Below are positions 13,384 through 22,748 of a DNA stretch of 64,000 nt, piece after piece. Every line of letters starts with the position of its first letter. Position 1 is the stretch's first letter. The DNA lies in contig NZ_CP135963.1 of NCBI RefSeq assembly GCF_032460525.1, forward strand, positions 2,356,001 through 2,420,000, read 5' to 3'. The translations under genes and the position numbers were made by a program. This DNA comes from Geodermatophilus sp. DSM 44513 (lineage in GTDB: Bacteria; Actinomycetota; Actinomycetes; Mycobacteriales; Geodermatophilaceae). The notes beneath the pieces are model-generated. The model made no database searches. It was not told the DNA's origin and was given only the letters and a program-made list of their open reading frames with translations.

Positions 13384-14895
13384 TCACGGCAGCCGCAGGA
13401 CGCCGTCGACGCGCCGCGGGATGCCACCGAAGTCGTCGGTGAGCTCCGGCGGGAGGACCTCCTGCGGCGCCCCCTGCCAGGTCACCGGGCGCAGGAAGCG
13501 CCGGATCGCCGTCGTCCCCACCGAGGTGTGCTGGGAGTTCGTCGACGGCCACGGCCCGCCGTGGTGCTGCGCCCAGGAGACCGCCACACCGGTCGGGTAG
13601 GCGTCGTAGACCAGCCGCCCGGCACGGGTGCGCAGCTCCTGGGAGACGGCCAGGGGCAGCTCGGTCTCCCCGGTCCCGCGCAGCACGGTGGCGGTCAGGG
13701 ACGACGGCATCCTCCCCAGCGCGGCGAACAGCTCGGCCTCACCGGCGTAGCGGGCCACCACCGCCACCGGCCCGAAGCACTCCTCGGTGACCTCGGCGGG
13801 CAGGTCGCCGGCCCGGGTCTGCAGCAGTCGCGACACCGCCTCGAAGCCCCGCCCCGACGGGTCCCCACCGCGGGCGACCTCCTGCACGCCGGGCGCGTCG
13901 GCCAGACCGTCGGAGATCCGCCCGTAGGAGGCGGCGATGCCCTCGTTGAGCAGCACCGGCGCGGCCGTGTCGCGCACCGCCTCGGCCATCGCGTCGACCA
14001 CGGCGTCGCCGTCGGGGCCGGCCGGCACGAACGCCAGCCCCGGCTTGGTGCAGAACTGGCCGCCGCCGAGGGTGAACGAGCCGACCAGCCCGGCGGCGAG
14101 CTCGCCGGCCCGCTCGGCCGCGGCCGCCGGCGTGACCACGACGGGGTTGAGGCTGGACAGCTCGCCGAAGAACGGCACCGGGTCCGGGCGGCGCTCGATG
14201 ACCTCCAGCAGTGCGCGGCCGCCGGTGACCGACCCGGTGAAGCCGACGGCGCGGATCGCGGGGTGGGCGACCAGGTCGGCGCCGGCCTGCAGCCCGTGCA
14301 CGATGCCCAGGGTGCCGTCGGGCGCCCCGGCCTCGCGCGCGGCGGCGTCCAGCAGGTCGAAGACCGACTGCGAGGTCGCCGGGTGCGAGCCGTGCGCCTT
14401 GACGACCACCGGGCAGCCGGCGGCGAGCGCGGAGGCGGTGTCGCCACCGGGCACGGAGAAGGCCAGCGGGAAGTTGCTCGCGCCGAAGACGGCGACCGGG
14501 CCGATCGGCACGAGCATCCGGCGCAGGTCCGGCCGCGGGCCCATCGGGGTGTCCCCGGGCCGGTCGATGGCCGCCTCCAGGTAGCTGCCCTCCTCCAGCA
14601 CCTCGGCGAACAGCCGCAGCTGGTAGCCGGTGCGGGTGAGCTCGCCGCCCAGCCGGGTGGCGCCCAGCGCGGTCTCCCGGTCGGCGAGGGCCACCACGTC
14701 GGCGCGGTGGGCCTCCAGCGCGTCGGCCAGGGCGCGCAGCAGCGCCGCCCGCCCGGCGCGGCCGAGCGCGTCCAGGCCGGGGGCCGCGGTGAGCGCGGCC
14801 GCGCACAGCCGGTCCACCTCGGCGGTGGTGGTCTCGCGGGCGACCACCTCGACGGCCTCGCCGGTGCGGGGGTCGGTGCTGACGACGTCGGACAT
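13384..14895 (-). CDS. 2,5-dioxovalerate (alpha-ketoglutarate semialdehyde) dehydrogenase
   Basis: A 503-residue aldehyde dehydrogenase. It shows PIGPVAVFGASNFPLAFSVP, the Lys/cofactor segment VVVKAHGSHPATS, GFTGSVTGG, the general-base region FFGELSSLNP and the catalytic Cys in GGGQFCTKPG, then EECFGPVAVV. The FGASNFPLAFS and ELSSLNP forms are those of KGSADH (EC 1.2.1.26), which oxidises 2-oxoglutarate semialdehyde to 2-oxoglutarate, the last step of aldarate breakdown. It is the last gene of the kdgD-gudD-dehydratase operon. Start: ATG at 14895, with AAGGAG 11 nt upstream, is preferred over an in-frame TTG at 14925. Confidence 0.88.
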   Translation of the reverse strand: MSDVVSTDPRTGEAVEVVARETTTAEVDRLCAAALTAAPGLDALGRAGRAALLRALADALEAHRADVVALADRETALGATRLGGELTRTGYQLRLFAEVLEEGSYLEAAIDRPGDTPMGPRPDLRRMLVPIGPVAVFGASNFPLAFSVPGGDTASALAAGCPVVVKAHGSHPATSQSVFDLLDAAAREAGAPDGTLGIVHGLQAGADLVAHPAIRAVGFTGSVTGGRALLEVIERRPDPVPFFGELSSLNPVVVTPAAAAERAGELAAGLVGSFTLGGGQFCTKPGLAFVPAGPDGDAVVDAMAEAVRDTAAPVLLNEGIAASYGRISDGLADAPGVQEVARGGDPSGRGFEAVSRLLQTRAGDLPAEVTEECFGPVAVVARYAGEAELFAALGRMPSSLTATVLRGTGETELPLAVSQELRTRAGRLVYDAYPTGVAVSWAQHHGGPWPSTNSQHTSVGTTAIRRFLRPVTWQGAPQEVLPPELTDDFGGIPRRVDGVLRLP

Positions 14896-14953
14896 GCGGG
14901 GACGTGCTCCTTCGTGGTCGGCCAATATCGCGATGAAGGTCGGGACGGGCGGG

Positions 14954-16120
14954 TCAGCGGACGGCGCCGACGGTGACGCGGTCGACCGTCCAGGCGCGGG
15001 CCTGCTCGCTCAGCGTGACGCCCAGGCCGGGCCGGTCGGGGACGTACATGCGGCCGCCGCGGGTCTCCAGGCGCTCCTCGAACAGCGGGTACAGCCAGTC
15101 GAAGTGCTCCACCCACGGCTCGATCGGGTAGGCGGCGGCCAGGTGCAGGTGGATCTCCATGGCGAAGTGCGGGGCGAGCTGCAGGTGCGCCACCTCGGCG
15201 AGGGTGGCCAGCCGCAGGAACTGGGTGATGCCCCCGACGCGGGGGGCGTCGGGCTGCAGGACGTCGACCGCGCCGTGCCGGATCAGCTCGGCGTGCTCGG
15301 CGACGCTGGTGAGCATCTCCCCGGAGGCGATCGCGGTGTCCAGCGAGCGGGCGAGCTGAGCGTGCCCCTCGGTGTCGTGGGCGTCCAGCGGCTCCTCGAT
15401 CCAGAACAGGTCGAACTCCTCCAGCCGGCGGCCGACCCGCATGGCGGTCGGCCGGTCCCACTGCTGGTTGGCGTCCACCATGAGCGGCACGCCGTCGCCG
15501 AGGTGCTCGCGGACGGCGCGCACCCGGCGCAGGTCCTCCGCCGTGTCCGGCAGGCCCACCTTGACCTTGATGCCGCCGACGCCGGACTCCAGCGTCCGCG
15601 TGGCGTTGTCGCAGACCTGCTCGACCGACTCGTGCAGGAAGCCGCCGGAGGTGTTGTAGCAGCGCACCGAGTCCCGGTGCGCCCCCAGCAGCTTGGCCAG
15701 CGGCAGGCCGGCCCGCTTGGCCTTGAGGTCCCACAGTGCGACGTCGATGGCGGCGATGGCCTGGGTGGCGGCGCCGCTGCGGCCGACGGAGGCGCCGGCC
15801 CAGACCAGCCTGGTCCACAGCCGGCCGATGTCGCTGGGGTCCTCGCCGATGAGGTCCGGCGCGACCTCCGTCGCGTGGGCGAACTGGGCCGGCCCGCCGG
15901 CCCGCTTGGAGTAGGAGAACCCGACGCCCTCGTGCCCGCCCTCGGTGGTGACCTCGGCGAACAGGAACGCGACCTCGGTCATCGGCCGCTGGCGGCCGGT
16001 GAACACCTTGGCGTCGCTGATCGCGTGCGGCAGCGGCAGGGTGACCGAGGACAGGGTCACCGACTCGATCCGGTCGAGGACGGCGGGCGGGCTGGGGCGG
16101 ACGTCCTGCACGAGGGTCAC
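14954..16120 (-). CDS. L-talarate/galactarate dehydratase (enolase superfamily)
   Basis: A 388-residue enolase-superfamily enzyme. Segments such as SDAKVFTGRQRPMTEVAFLF, GFSYSKRAGGPAQFAHA, WAGASVGRSG and CYNTSGGFLH match characterised TalrD/GalrD. The KxK motif is IKVKVG. Metal ligands are MVDANQQWD, WIEEPLDA and SGEMLTS, and the late His is in APHFAMEIH. It dehydrates galactarate and L-talarate to 5-keto-4-deoxyglucarate, which the neighbouring KdgD uses. GTG start with a GGAGA about 6 nt upstream; 22 nt after the glucarate dehydratase stop. With gudD beside it the operon handles both glucarate and galactarate. Confidence 0.9.
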   Translation of the reverse strand: MTLVQDVRPSPPAVLDRIESVTLSSVTLPLPHAISDAKVFTGRQRPMTEVAFLFAEVTTEGGHEGVGFSYSKRAGGPAQFAHATEVAPDLIGEDPSDIGRLWTRLVWAGASVGRSGAATQAIAAIDVALWDLKAKRAGLPLAKLLGAHRDSVRCYNTSGGFLHESVEQVCDNATRTLESGVGGIKVKVGLPDTAEDLRRVRAVREHLGDGVPLMVDANQQWDRPTAMRVGRRLEEFDLFWIEEPLDAHDTEGHAQLARSLDTAIASGEMLTSVAEHAELIRHGAVDVLQPDAPRVGGITQFLRLATLAEVAHLQLAPHFAMEIHLHLAAAYPIEPWVEHFDWLYPLFEERLETRGGRMYVPDRPGLGVTLSEQARAWTVDRVTVGAVR

Positions 16121-16142
16121 GGCGGTCTCCGGGGTCAGGGGG

Positions 16143-17471
16143 TCAGCGGACGAGGGCGGGGCGCTTGGGGTCGAACTGCCAGCCGGGCAACAGGTGCTGC
16201 ATCGCCACCGCGTCGTCCCGGGCGCCGAGGCCGTGCTCGAGGTACAGCTCGTGCGCGGCGGCGAGTGCGTCACGGTCCAGCTCCACGCCCAGGCCCGGGG
16301 TGGTGGGGACGGCGATGGCGCCGTCGCGGATCTGCAGCGGCGAGCGGGTGAGCGCCTGCCCGTCCTGCCAGATCCAGTGCGTGTCCAGGGCGGTGATCGC
16401 CCCGGGGGCGGCGGCGCCGACCTGGGTGGCCATGGCCAGGGAGACGTCGAAGTGGTTGTTGGAGTGCGAGCCCCAGGTCAGCCCGAAGTCTGAGCACAGC
16501 TGGGCGACCCGCACCGAGCCGCGCATCGTCCAGAAGTGCGGGTCCGCGAGCGGGATGTCGACCGCGTTGGTCCGGACGGCGTGAGCCATCTGCCGCCAGT
16601 CGGTCGCGACCATGTTGGTGGCCGTGGGCAGCCCGGTGGCCCGGCGGAACTCGGCCATCACCTCGCGGCCGGAGTAGCCGCCCTCGGCGCCGACCGGGTC
16701 CTCGGCGTAGGCGAGCACCCCGTGCAGGTCGCGGCACAGGTCGACGGCCTCGGTGAGCAGCCAGCCGCCGTTGGGGTCCAGGGTGATCCGCGCCTCGGGG
16801 AAGCGCTGGGCCAGGGCTCGGACGGCGGCGACCTCCTCGGCCCCGGCCAGCACGCCGCCCTTGAGCTTGAAGTCGGTGAACCCGTAGCGGGCCTGCGCGG
16901 CCTCGGCCAGCGCGACGACCGCCTCCGGGGTGAGCGCGGGCTCCCGGCGCAGCCGCGCCCAGTCGTCGGCCGGGTCCGGCTCGGTGAGGTAGGGCAGGTC
17001 GGTGGCGTGCCGGTCGCCGACGTAGAAGAGGTAGCCGAGCACCGGCACGCTGTCGCGCTGCTGCCCCTCCCCCAGCAGCTCGGCCACCGGCACGCCGAGG
17101 TGCTGGCCGAGCAGGTCCAGCAGCGCGGACTCCAGCGCGGTCACCGCGTGGATCGTCGTGCGCAGGTCGAAGGTCTGCAGCCCGCGGCCGCCGGCATCCC
17201 GGTCGGCGAAGGTGGCCGCGACCGAGCGCAGCAGCGACCCGTACCGGGCGACCGGCTGCCCGGTGAGCAGCTCGCCGGCGTCGGTGATGGTGCGCCGGAT
17301 CGCCTCGCCGCCGGGCACCTCCCCCACCCCGGTACGGCCCGCGGAGTCGGTGACGACCGCGATGTTGCGGGTGAAGAAGGGGCCGTGCGCGCCGCTGAGG
17401 TTGAGCAGCATGCTGTCGTGCCCGGCGACGGGCACCACCTCGACGCGGGCCACGGTGGGGGTGCGGGTCAC
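16143..17471 (-). CDS. gudD: Glucarate dehydratase
   Basis: A 442-residue enolase-superfamily protein with GudD features: the N-terminal [49 protein letters not shown], the KxK motif as DFKLKGG, and metal ligands in [16 protein letters not shown] and [13 protein letters not shown]. The catalytic His lies in [10 protein letters not shown]. It converts D-glucarate (and L-idarate) to 5-keto-4-deoxyglucarate. GTG start with AGAGG upstream; 29 nt after kdgD. Length and motifs are complete. Confidence 0.93.
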   Translation of the reverse strand: MTRTPTVARVEVVPVAGHDSMLLNLSGAHGPFFTRNIAVVTDSAGRTGVGEVPGGEAIRRTITDAGELLTGQPVARYGSLLRSVAATFADRDAGGRGLQTFDLRTTIHAVTALESALLDLLGQHLGVPVAELLGEGQQRDSVPVLGYLFYVGDRHATDLPYLTEPDPADDWARLRREPALTPEAVVALAEAAQARYGFTDFKLKGGVLAGAEEVAAVRALAQRFPEARITLDPNGGWLLTEAVDLCRDLHGVLAYAEDPVGAEGGYSGREVMAEFRRATGLPTATNMVATDWRQMAHAVRTNAVDIPLADPHFWTMRGSVRVAQLCSDFGLTWGSHSNNHFDVSLAMATQVGAAAPGAITALDTHWIWQDGQALTRSPLQIRDGAIAVPTTPGLGVELDRDALAAAHELYLEHGLGARDDAVAMQHLLPGWQFDPKRPALVR

Positions 17472-17500
17472 AGCCGTCCTCTCGGGTCCGGAGCGGGGGG

Positions 17501-18415
17501 TCAGGAGACCTTGTCGACCAGCGCGGTGAGCTCGGCGAGCTCGGCCTCGGTGAGGTCCGACAGCGGCGGGCGCACCCGGCCGCCGTCGCGCCCCACGGCG
17601 GTGAGACCGGCCTTGACGATGGAGACCGCATAGCCCTTGGCCCGGTCGCGGATGTCGAGGTAGGGGATGACGAAGTCGTTGAGCATCGAGTACACCGCCC
17701 CGTGGTCCTGGGCACGCACGGCGGCGTAGAACCGCAGCGCGAACTCCGGCAGGAAGTTGTACAGCGCTGAGGAGTAGGTGCTCACGCCCAGCTGCAGCAG
17801 CGGCAGCGCGAACGTCTCCGCGGTGGGCAGGCCGCCGACGTAGACGAGCCGCTCGCCCACGCGGGCGTAGGTACGGGTCATCTGCTCGATGTCGCCCACG
17901 CCGTCCTTGAGGCCGATCAGCGTGGGGTTGCGGTCGGCGACCTTGGCCACGGTGACGTCGGTGAGCACCGCGTTGGCCCGGCTGTAGACGATGACGCCGA
18001 GGTCGGTGGCGTCGCAGACCGCGCTGACGTGCTCGACCAGGCCGCGCTGGCTGGCCTCGGTGAGGTAGGGCGGGAACAGCAGCAGCCCCGAGGCGCCGGC
18101 GTCCCGGGCGGCCCGGGCCTGGGCGACGGCGACGGCGGTGCCCCCGGTGGCCGGCGCGACCACCGGTACCCGGCCGGCCACCTCGTCGACGGCGACGCGG
18201 ACCACCCGGTCGATCTCCGCCGGGGTCAGGGAGAAGCCCTCCCCGGTCCCACCGGCGGCGAACAGCCCGGCGACGTCGAACCCCGCCTGCCAGGCCAGGT
18301 GCTCGCGGTACCGCGGCTCGTCGAACTGCAGCTCGGCGTCGAAGTGGGTCACCGGGAAGGAGAGCAGGCCGGACCTCAACCGGTCGGCGAGGGCATCGGG
18401 GGGCAGCAGCGTCAC
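17501..18415 (-). CDS. kdgD: 5-dehydro-4-deoxyglucarate dehydratase
   Basis: A 304-residue DHDPS/NAL-family aldolase. It has the [10 protein letters not shown] substrate loop near 55, Tyr in [11 protein letters not shown] near 145 and the Schiff-base Lys in [10 protein letters not shown] near 180. This is the KdgD pattern (EC 4.2.1.41), which dehydrates and decarboxylates 5-keto-4-deoxyglucarate to 2-oxoglutarate semialdehyde. First gene of the catabolic operon; its promoter lies between it and lysR (see 18482-18536). GTG start. Function is supported by the two upstream-acting dehydratases and the downstream-acting dehydrogenase in the same operon. Confidence 0.92.
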   Translation of the reverse strand: MTLLPPDALADRLRSGLLSFPVTHFDAELQFDEPRYREHLAWQAGFDVAGLFAAGGTGEGFSLTPAEIDRVVRVAVDEVAGRVPVVAPATGGTAVAVAQARAARDAGASGLLLFPPYLTEASQRGLVEHVSAVCDATDLGVIVYSRANAVLTDVTVAKVADRNPTLIGLKDGVGDIEQMTRTYARVGERLVYVGGLPTAETFALPLLQLGVSTYSSALYNFLPEFALRFYAAVRAQDHGAVYSMLNDFVIPYLDIRDRAKGYAVSIVKAGLTAVGRDGGRVRPPLSDLTEAELAELTALVDKVS

Positions 18416-18481
18416 GGGGCGTCCTTGGGTCCGACGGGTCCGCGCCGGAGGCGTCCGGCGGCGCGGGCTGTGGTCGCGGCC

Positions 18482-18536
18482 ACCGTAGGAACCGCGAACG
18501 ATGCGTGTCCAAGAGCTGTTCCGCATCATGCGATGC
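18482..18536 (-). promoter_or_regulatory. Promoter and probable LysR operator of the aldarate catabolic operon
   Basis: Reading on the minus strand, a perfect palindrome GCATC-N4-GATGC (18536-18523) is followed after 11 nt by TGGACA (18511-18506, -35), after 18 nt by TACGGT (18487-18482, -10), and about 67 nt later by the kdgD GTG. The tctC promoter has the same elements with the same spacings, and the spacers also share GCAT and GTTCCTA. This points to a common regulator, most simply the LysR protein encoded between the two sites. Confidence 0.7.
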
Positions 18537-18546
18537 CCCGCGGGTA

Positions 18547-19440
18547 TCACGTACCGCCGGAGTCTCCGCCGAGCACCGCGAGCGCACGCCACAGCGCGGG
18601 GTTCTTCGAACCCCTCGCCCAGAGCAGGTGCAGCTCCACCGGCTCGGCCACCGGCGTCTCCAGCCGGACGAAGCCCACGCCCGCGATCGGCAGCCGCGCC
18701 GCCGACGCCGGCACGAAGGCCACGCCCCGGCCGGCCGCCACCAGCCACAGCATGGTCAGCACCTGGCTCACGGTGAGCACGGTGTTCTCCGCGGCGACCG
18801 GGGCGACGCCGGCCACCAGGTCGTAGAAGTACTTCGCCCGGGTCGGGGAGTGCATGACCACCGGCACCGTGGCGAGGTCGGCGGCGGTGGCCGGCCGGCC
18901 CAGCTCCAGCAGGCGGTGCCCCTCCGGGGCGGCCACGAGCAGCGCCTCGCGGTGCAGCAGCCGGTGCCCGAAGGCCTCCTCGTCGAAGGGCGGCCGGGCC
19001 AGCCCGAGGTCCAGGTCCTCGTTGAGCAACCCGGCGACCTGCTCGCGGGTCACCATCTCGGCGAGGTCGACGTCGACGCCGGGCAGGTCCCGGGCCAGGT
19101 CGTTGAGCAGCTCCCCCAGCACCCCGTAGGCCGACGCGGCGGTGAACCCGATGCGGACCACACCGCTGGCCCCCGACGACACCCGGCGCGCCAGCTCGGG
19201 GGCCGAATCGGCCAGGCCGAGCAGCCGGCGGGCCTCGACGAGGAACACCTGGCCGGCGGTGGTGAGGGTGACCCGGCGGTTGTCCCGCTCGAGCAACTGG
19301 GCGCCGACGACCCGCTCCAGCTTCTGGATCTGCCGGCTCAGCGGCGGCTGGGTCATCCTCAGCCGCGCCGCCGCCCGGCCGAAGTGCAGCTCGTCGGCGA
19401 CGGCGACGAAGCCGCGCAGTTGCTCCAGCGTGAACGCCAT
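18547..19440 (-). CDS. LysR-family transcriptional regulator of aldarate use
   Basis: A 297-residue LTTR. The winged-helix DNA-binding domain is at 1-60 ([20 protein letters not shown], then [20 protein letters not shown]), followed by a linker helix and an effector-binding domain from about 90 ([15 protein letters not shown], and [11 protein letters not shown]). It lies between the catabolic operon and the divergent transporter operon, each of which carries the same palindrome-plus-promoter layout. The tctC-side palindrome lies 10 nt before this gene's own ATG, so autoregulation is likely. On the minus strand a TACCTT box sits 6 nt before the ATG, which would suit a leaderless transcript. 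The inducer is probably an aldarate or a pathway intermediate (inference). Confidence 0.9.
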   Translation of the reverse strand: MAFTLEQLRGFVAVADELHFGRAAARLRMTQPPLSRQIQKLERVVGAQLLERDNRRVTLTTAGQVFLVEARRLLGLADSAPELARRVSSGASGVVRIGFTAASAYGVLGELLNDLARDLPGVDVDLAEMVTREQVAGLLNEDLDLGLARPPFDEEAFGHRLLHREALLVAAPEGHRLLELGRPATAADLATVPVVMHSPTRAKYFYDLVAGVAPVAAENTVLTVSQVLTMLWLVAAGRGVAFVPASAARLPIAGVGFVRLETPVAEPVELHLLWARGSKNPALWRALAVLGGDSGGT

Positions 19441-19449
19441 GCCGGAAAG

Positions 19450-19504
19450 GTATCAATCAATGCCTCAATGGTCGTGGACAGGCATGAGCGCCCGTTCCTA
19501 GGCT
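19450..19504 (+). promoter_or_regulatory. Promoter and probable LysR operator of tctCBA-usp
   Basis: GTATC-N4-AATGC at 19450-19463, then 11 nt, then TGGACA at 19475-19480 (-35), 18 nt, and TAGGCT at 19499-19504 (-10), leaving an untranslated leader of about 70 nt. The layout equals that of the kdgD promoter base for base in spacing. The palindrome is imperfect here, and three CAAT repeats make this a locally AT-rich island. Confidence 0.7.
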
Positions 19505-19582
19505 CGCCGACGACCAGGCGTCCGTGACGCCACTCACACTGCCCGCGGCCCGGCCCCGGCTGCTCCTCCGAGGAGACCTCCC

Positions 19583-20593
19583 ATGACCACCTCCACTCGC
19601 GCACGCCGGTGGGCGACGGCCGGCTCCGGCCTGGCCCTGGCCCTCTCGCTGGCGGCCTGCGGCGGCAACGTCGGCGGCGGCGCGGCCGCCGAGGGCGAGT
19701 TCCCCGGCGAGGAGCCGATCACCGTCCTCGTCGGCCAGGACCCGGGCGGCAGCACCGACCTCATCGCCCGCGCCCTGGCCGAGGGCGCCTCCGACGACCT
19801 CGGCGTCCCCGTGACGGTGGAGAACCGGCCCGGCGCCAACGGGGCGCTGGCCGCCCAGGAGCTGGCGAACGCGGAGCCCGACGGGCACACCCTGATGGTC
19901 TACAACGGCAGCCTGGCCTACATCACCCCGCTGGCCGTGGGCGAGGGCGAGGCGCCCGACATCGCCGACTACGAGATCGTCAGCGGCCTGAGCCTGGACG
20001 ACTACGTGCTGGTCACCGCGCCGTCCTCGGGCTTCGCCACGGTCGAGGACCTCGCCGCCGCCGGCCGCCCGGTCACCTTCGGGACGACCGGTGTCGGCAC
20101 CGGCAGCCAGCTGTCTCAGGAACTGCTGTTCGCCCAGGCGGGCATCGACGCCACCGCCGTGCCCTTCGACGGCGGCTCACCGACCCTCACCGCGGTGCTC
20201 GGTGGCCAGGTCGACGTCGGCTCCATCCAGCTGGGCGAGGCCATCGAGCAGATCGAGGCCGGTGAGCTGACCCCGATCGTGACCTTCGCCGAGGAGCGGC
20301 CGAGCTACCTGCCCGACACCCCGACCGCGATCGAGGCCGGCTACGACGTGCCGGTGCAGCAGTCCCGCGCGGTCTTCGCCCCGCAGGGCACGCCGGACGA
20401 CGTCGTGCAGACGCTGCAGGAGGCGTTCCGGACGGCCTTCGAGTCGGAGGCCTACCAGCAGTTCAACGAGGACAACCAGCTCACCCCCTACGAGGTCGAC
20501 GGCGAGGAGGTCCGCACCACCTGGACGTCGAACCTCGAGGAGTACCGCAGCGTCCTGGAGGAGTACTCCATCGACCTCGGCTCGGAGCAGTGA
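19583..20593 (+). CDS. tctC: Tripartite tricarboxylate transporter substrate-binding lipoprotein
   Basis: A 336-residue TctC/Bug-family protein. A signal peptide ends in a lipobox-like LSLAACGG, so it should be a membrane-anchored lipoprotein. The family segments are present: ITVLVGQDPGGSTDLIARAL, VENRPGANGALAAQEL, TFGTTGVGTGSQLSQEL and VPFDGGSPTLTAVLGGQVDV. Bug-type proteins capture carboxylated ligands for the TctAB membrane pair. Divergence from the aldarate operon and the shared promoter suggest glucarate/galactarate as ligand, which is inference. AGGAG lies about 8 nt before the ATG. Confidence 0.92.
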   Translation: MTTSTRARRWATAGSGLALALSLAACGGNVGGGAAAEGEFPGEEPITVLVGQDPGGSTDLIARALAEGASDDLGVPVTVENRPGANGALAAQELANAEPDGHTLMVYNGSLAYITPLAVGEGEAPDIADYEIVSGLSLDDYVLVTAPSSGFATVEDLAAAGRPVTFGTTGVGTGSQLSQELLFAQAGIDATAVPFDGGSPTLTAVLGGQVDVGSIQLGEAIEQIEAGELTPIVTFAEERPSYLPDTPTAIEAGYDVPVQQSRAVFAPQGTPDDVVQTLQEAFRTAFESEAYQQFNEDNQLTPYEVDGEEVRTTWTSNLEEYRSVLEEYSIDLGSEQ

Positions 20594-21198
20594 GCTCCCC
20601 CTCCGGGGCCCACGGCCCGGGGGACACCGGCGGCCGCACGGCTGCCGGGGCCTCCCCCGCCGGCGCCCGCCCGGTGCCCGCCGAGGGCCCGCCCGGCGGC
20701 TTCGACCTCGAGGAGGCCGTCCACCGGGTCCAGGCCGAGGAGCACGAGGGCCGCCCACCGGCCACCGGGACGCTCGGCAACCTGGTGGTCGCCGCCGCCG
20801 TGGTCCTCCTCGGGGTGGCCGCCGTGACCGGCTCGCTCGGGCTCGACGTGGGCAGCGCGGCGGCCCCGGCGGCGGGCACCTGGCCGCTCCTGGTCAGCGC
20901 CGTGGTCGTCGTCCTGGGCGTGGCCCTGCTGGCCGTCGCCCGGCGCACGGACGACGCGGAGCGCTTCACCGCCACCAGCTGGCTGGTGCTCGCGGGCCTG
21001 GCGACCATGGTCGTCTTCGTCCTCGTCCTGCCGGTGATCGGCTTCGAGATCCCCGCCGCGCTGCTCACCCTCACCTGGTTGCGCTTCCTGGGCCACGAGG
21101 GCTGGCGCACCTCGATCGTCACGAGCCTGGCCGTGGTGGTCGCCTTCTACCTGGTCTTCGTCGCGGCCCTGTCCGTCCCCATCCCGCACCTGTTCTAG
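20590..21198 (+). CDS. tctB: Tripartite tricarboxylate transporter small membrane subunit
   Basis: A 202-residue protein with four predicted membrane helices from about residue 58 (LGNLVVAAAVVLLGVAAVTG, WPLLVSAVVVVLGVALLAVA, LVLAGLATMVVFVLVLPVIG, VTSLAVVVAFYLVFVAALSV), the TctB layout. The 55-residue N-terminal hydrophilic tail is Gly/Pro-rich and longer than is common. The GTG start overlaps the tctC stop (GTGA), so translation is coupled. Confidence 0.88.
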   Translation: MSSPSGAHGPGDTGGRTAAGASPAGARPVPAEGPPGGFDLEEAVHRVQAEEHEGRPPATGTLGNLVVAAAVVLLGVAAVTGSLGLDVGSAAAPAAGTWPLLVSAVVVVLGVALLAVARRTDDAERFTATSWLVLAGLATMVVFVLVLPVIGFEIPAALLTLTWLRFLGHEGWRTSIVTSLAVVVAFYLVFVAALSVPIPHLF

Positions 21199-21218
21199 GA
21201 AGGGGCGCTGACCGCGCC

Positions 21219-22748
21219 ATGGACCTGGCCCCCGTGCTCGACGGCTTCACCGTCGTCCTCGAGCCGACCAACCTGCTGTACTGCCTGATCGGCGTCGTCA
21301 TCGGCATGCTGGTCGGCGTCCTCCCGGGCCTGGGCCCGGCGGCGACCATCGCGATCCTGCTGCCGATCACCATCGGCATCGAGCCGGTGACCGCGGTCAT
21401 CATGCTGGCCGGCATCTTCTACGGCGCCCAGTACGGCGGCACCATCACCTCGGTGCTGCTGCGGCTGCCCGGCGAGGCGTCCTCGGTGGTCACCGTCTTC
21501 GACGGCCACGCCATGGCCCGCGACGGCCGGGCCGGCACCGCGCTGGGCATCGCCGCGATCGGCTCGTTCATCGGCGGCACCGTCTCGATCGTCGCCCTCT
21601 CCGTGGTCGCCCCGCTGGTCGCCGGCTTCGCCCTGGACTTCGGCCCGCCGGAGTACACGGCGCTGGCCCTGCTGGGCATCCTGCTGGTCGCCACGGTCAG
21701 CAGCGGCGACCGGCTCAAGGCCGTCGTCGCCGCCTGCGTCGGCCTGCTGCTGGCCACCGTCGGCCGCGACGGCTTCACCGGCGCCGAGCGGTTCACCTTC
21801 GACAACCTGTCCCTCGCCGACGGCCTGGACTTCGTGCCGATCGCGATGGGCCTGTTCGGCCTCGGCGAGATCCTCTACAACCTGGAGGAACGGCACCGGA
21901 CGGTGCACGCGCCGGCCACGGTCGCCAACGTCTGGCCGTCCCGCGCGGACCTGCGCCGGTCCTCGGGCGCCATCGGCCGCGGCTCGGTGCTCGGCTTCGT
22001 CCTGGGCATCCTCCCCGGCGGCGGCGCGACGCTGGCCTCGCTGGCGTCCTACGCCGTGGAGAAGCGCCGGTCGGCGACCCCCGAGCGGTTCGGCCGGGGC
22101 GCCGTCGAGGGCGTCGCGGCGCCGGAGTCGGCCAACAACGCCGCGGCGACGTCGTCGTTCATCCCGCTGCTGACCCTCGGCATCCCGGCCAACGCCACGA
22201 TGGCGGTCATCTTCGGCGCGCTGCTCATCCAGGGCGTGAGCCCCGGCCCCCAGCTGGTCAGCCAGGACCCCGAGCTGTTCTGGGGCGTGGTCAACTCGAT
22301 GTACGTCGGCAACGTCCTGCTGCTGGTCATGAGCATCCCGCTGGTGGGGCTGTTCGTGCGGATCCTGCGGGTGCGGGCCACGATCCTCGCGCCGATCACC
22401 GTGCTGATCACGCTGATCGGGGTCTACACGGTGAACAACGACGTCTTCGACATCGGGCTGGTCGTCGTCTTCGGCGCCCTCGGCTACCTGATGAAGAAGC
22501 TGGGCTTCGACCCCGGGCCGCTGGTGCTCGCCTTCGTCCTCGGCGCCCTGCTGGAGGACTCGCTGCGCCGCTCGCTGCTGCTGTTCGCCGGCGACCCGAC
22601 CGGCTTCTTCACCCGGCCCATCTCCGGGACGCTGCTCGTACTCTTCCTCGTGGTGGCCCTGTACCCCGTGCTCCGGGCCGCCCTCCCCCGGCGGCGGTCC
22701 AGCGACCGCAGTGGGGCCCCGTCCGCCCAGAGCAAGGAGCCCGTGTGA
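21219..22748 (+). CDS. tctA: Tripartite tricarboxylate transporter large membrane subunit
   Basis: A 509-residue polytopic protein with the TctA signatures: LIGVVIGMLVGVLPGLGPAA near 25, GIFYGAQYGGTITSVLLRLP near 65, GRGSVLGFVLGILPGGGATL near 250 and APESANNAAATSSFIPLLTL near 300. TctA forms the transport pathway, driven by an ion gradient. ATG start with AGGAAGG upstream. The stop overlaps the usp start by 4 bp. A fragment resembling the 3' end of this gene occurs at 13115-13200. Confidence 0.93.
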   Translation: MDLAPVLDGFTVVLEPTNLLYCLIGVVIGMLVGVLPGLGPAATIAILLPITIGIEPVTAVIMLAGIFYGAQYGGTITSVLLRLPGEASSVVTVFDGHAMARDGRAGTALGIAAIGSFIGGTVSIVALSVVAPLVAGFALDFGPPEYTALALLGILLVATVSSGDRLKAVVAACVGLLLATVGRDGFTGAERFTFDNLSLADGLDFVPIAMGLFGLGEILYNLEERHRTVHAPATVANVWPSRADLRRSSGAIGRGSVLGFVLGILPGGGATLASLASYAVEKRRSATPERFGRGAVEGVAAPESANNAAATSSFIPLLTLGIPANATMAVIFGALLIQGVSPGPQLVSQDPELFWGVVNSMYVGNVLLLVMSIPLVGLFVRILRVRATILAPITVLITLIGVYTVNNDVFDIGLVVVFGALGYLMKKLGFDPGPLVLAFVLGALLEDSLRRSLLLFAGDPTGFFTRPISGTLLVLFLVVALYPVLRAALPRRRSSDRSGAPSAQSKEPV

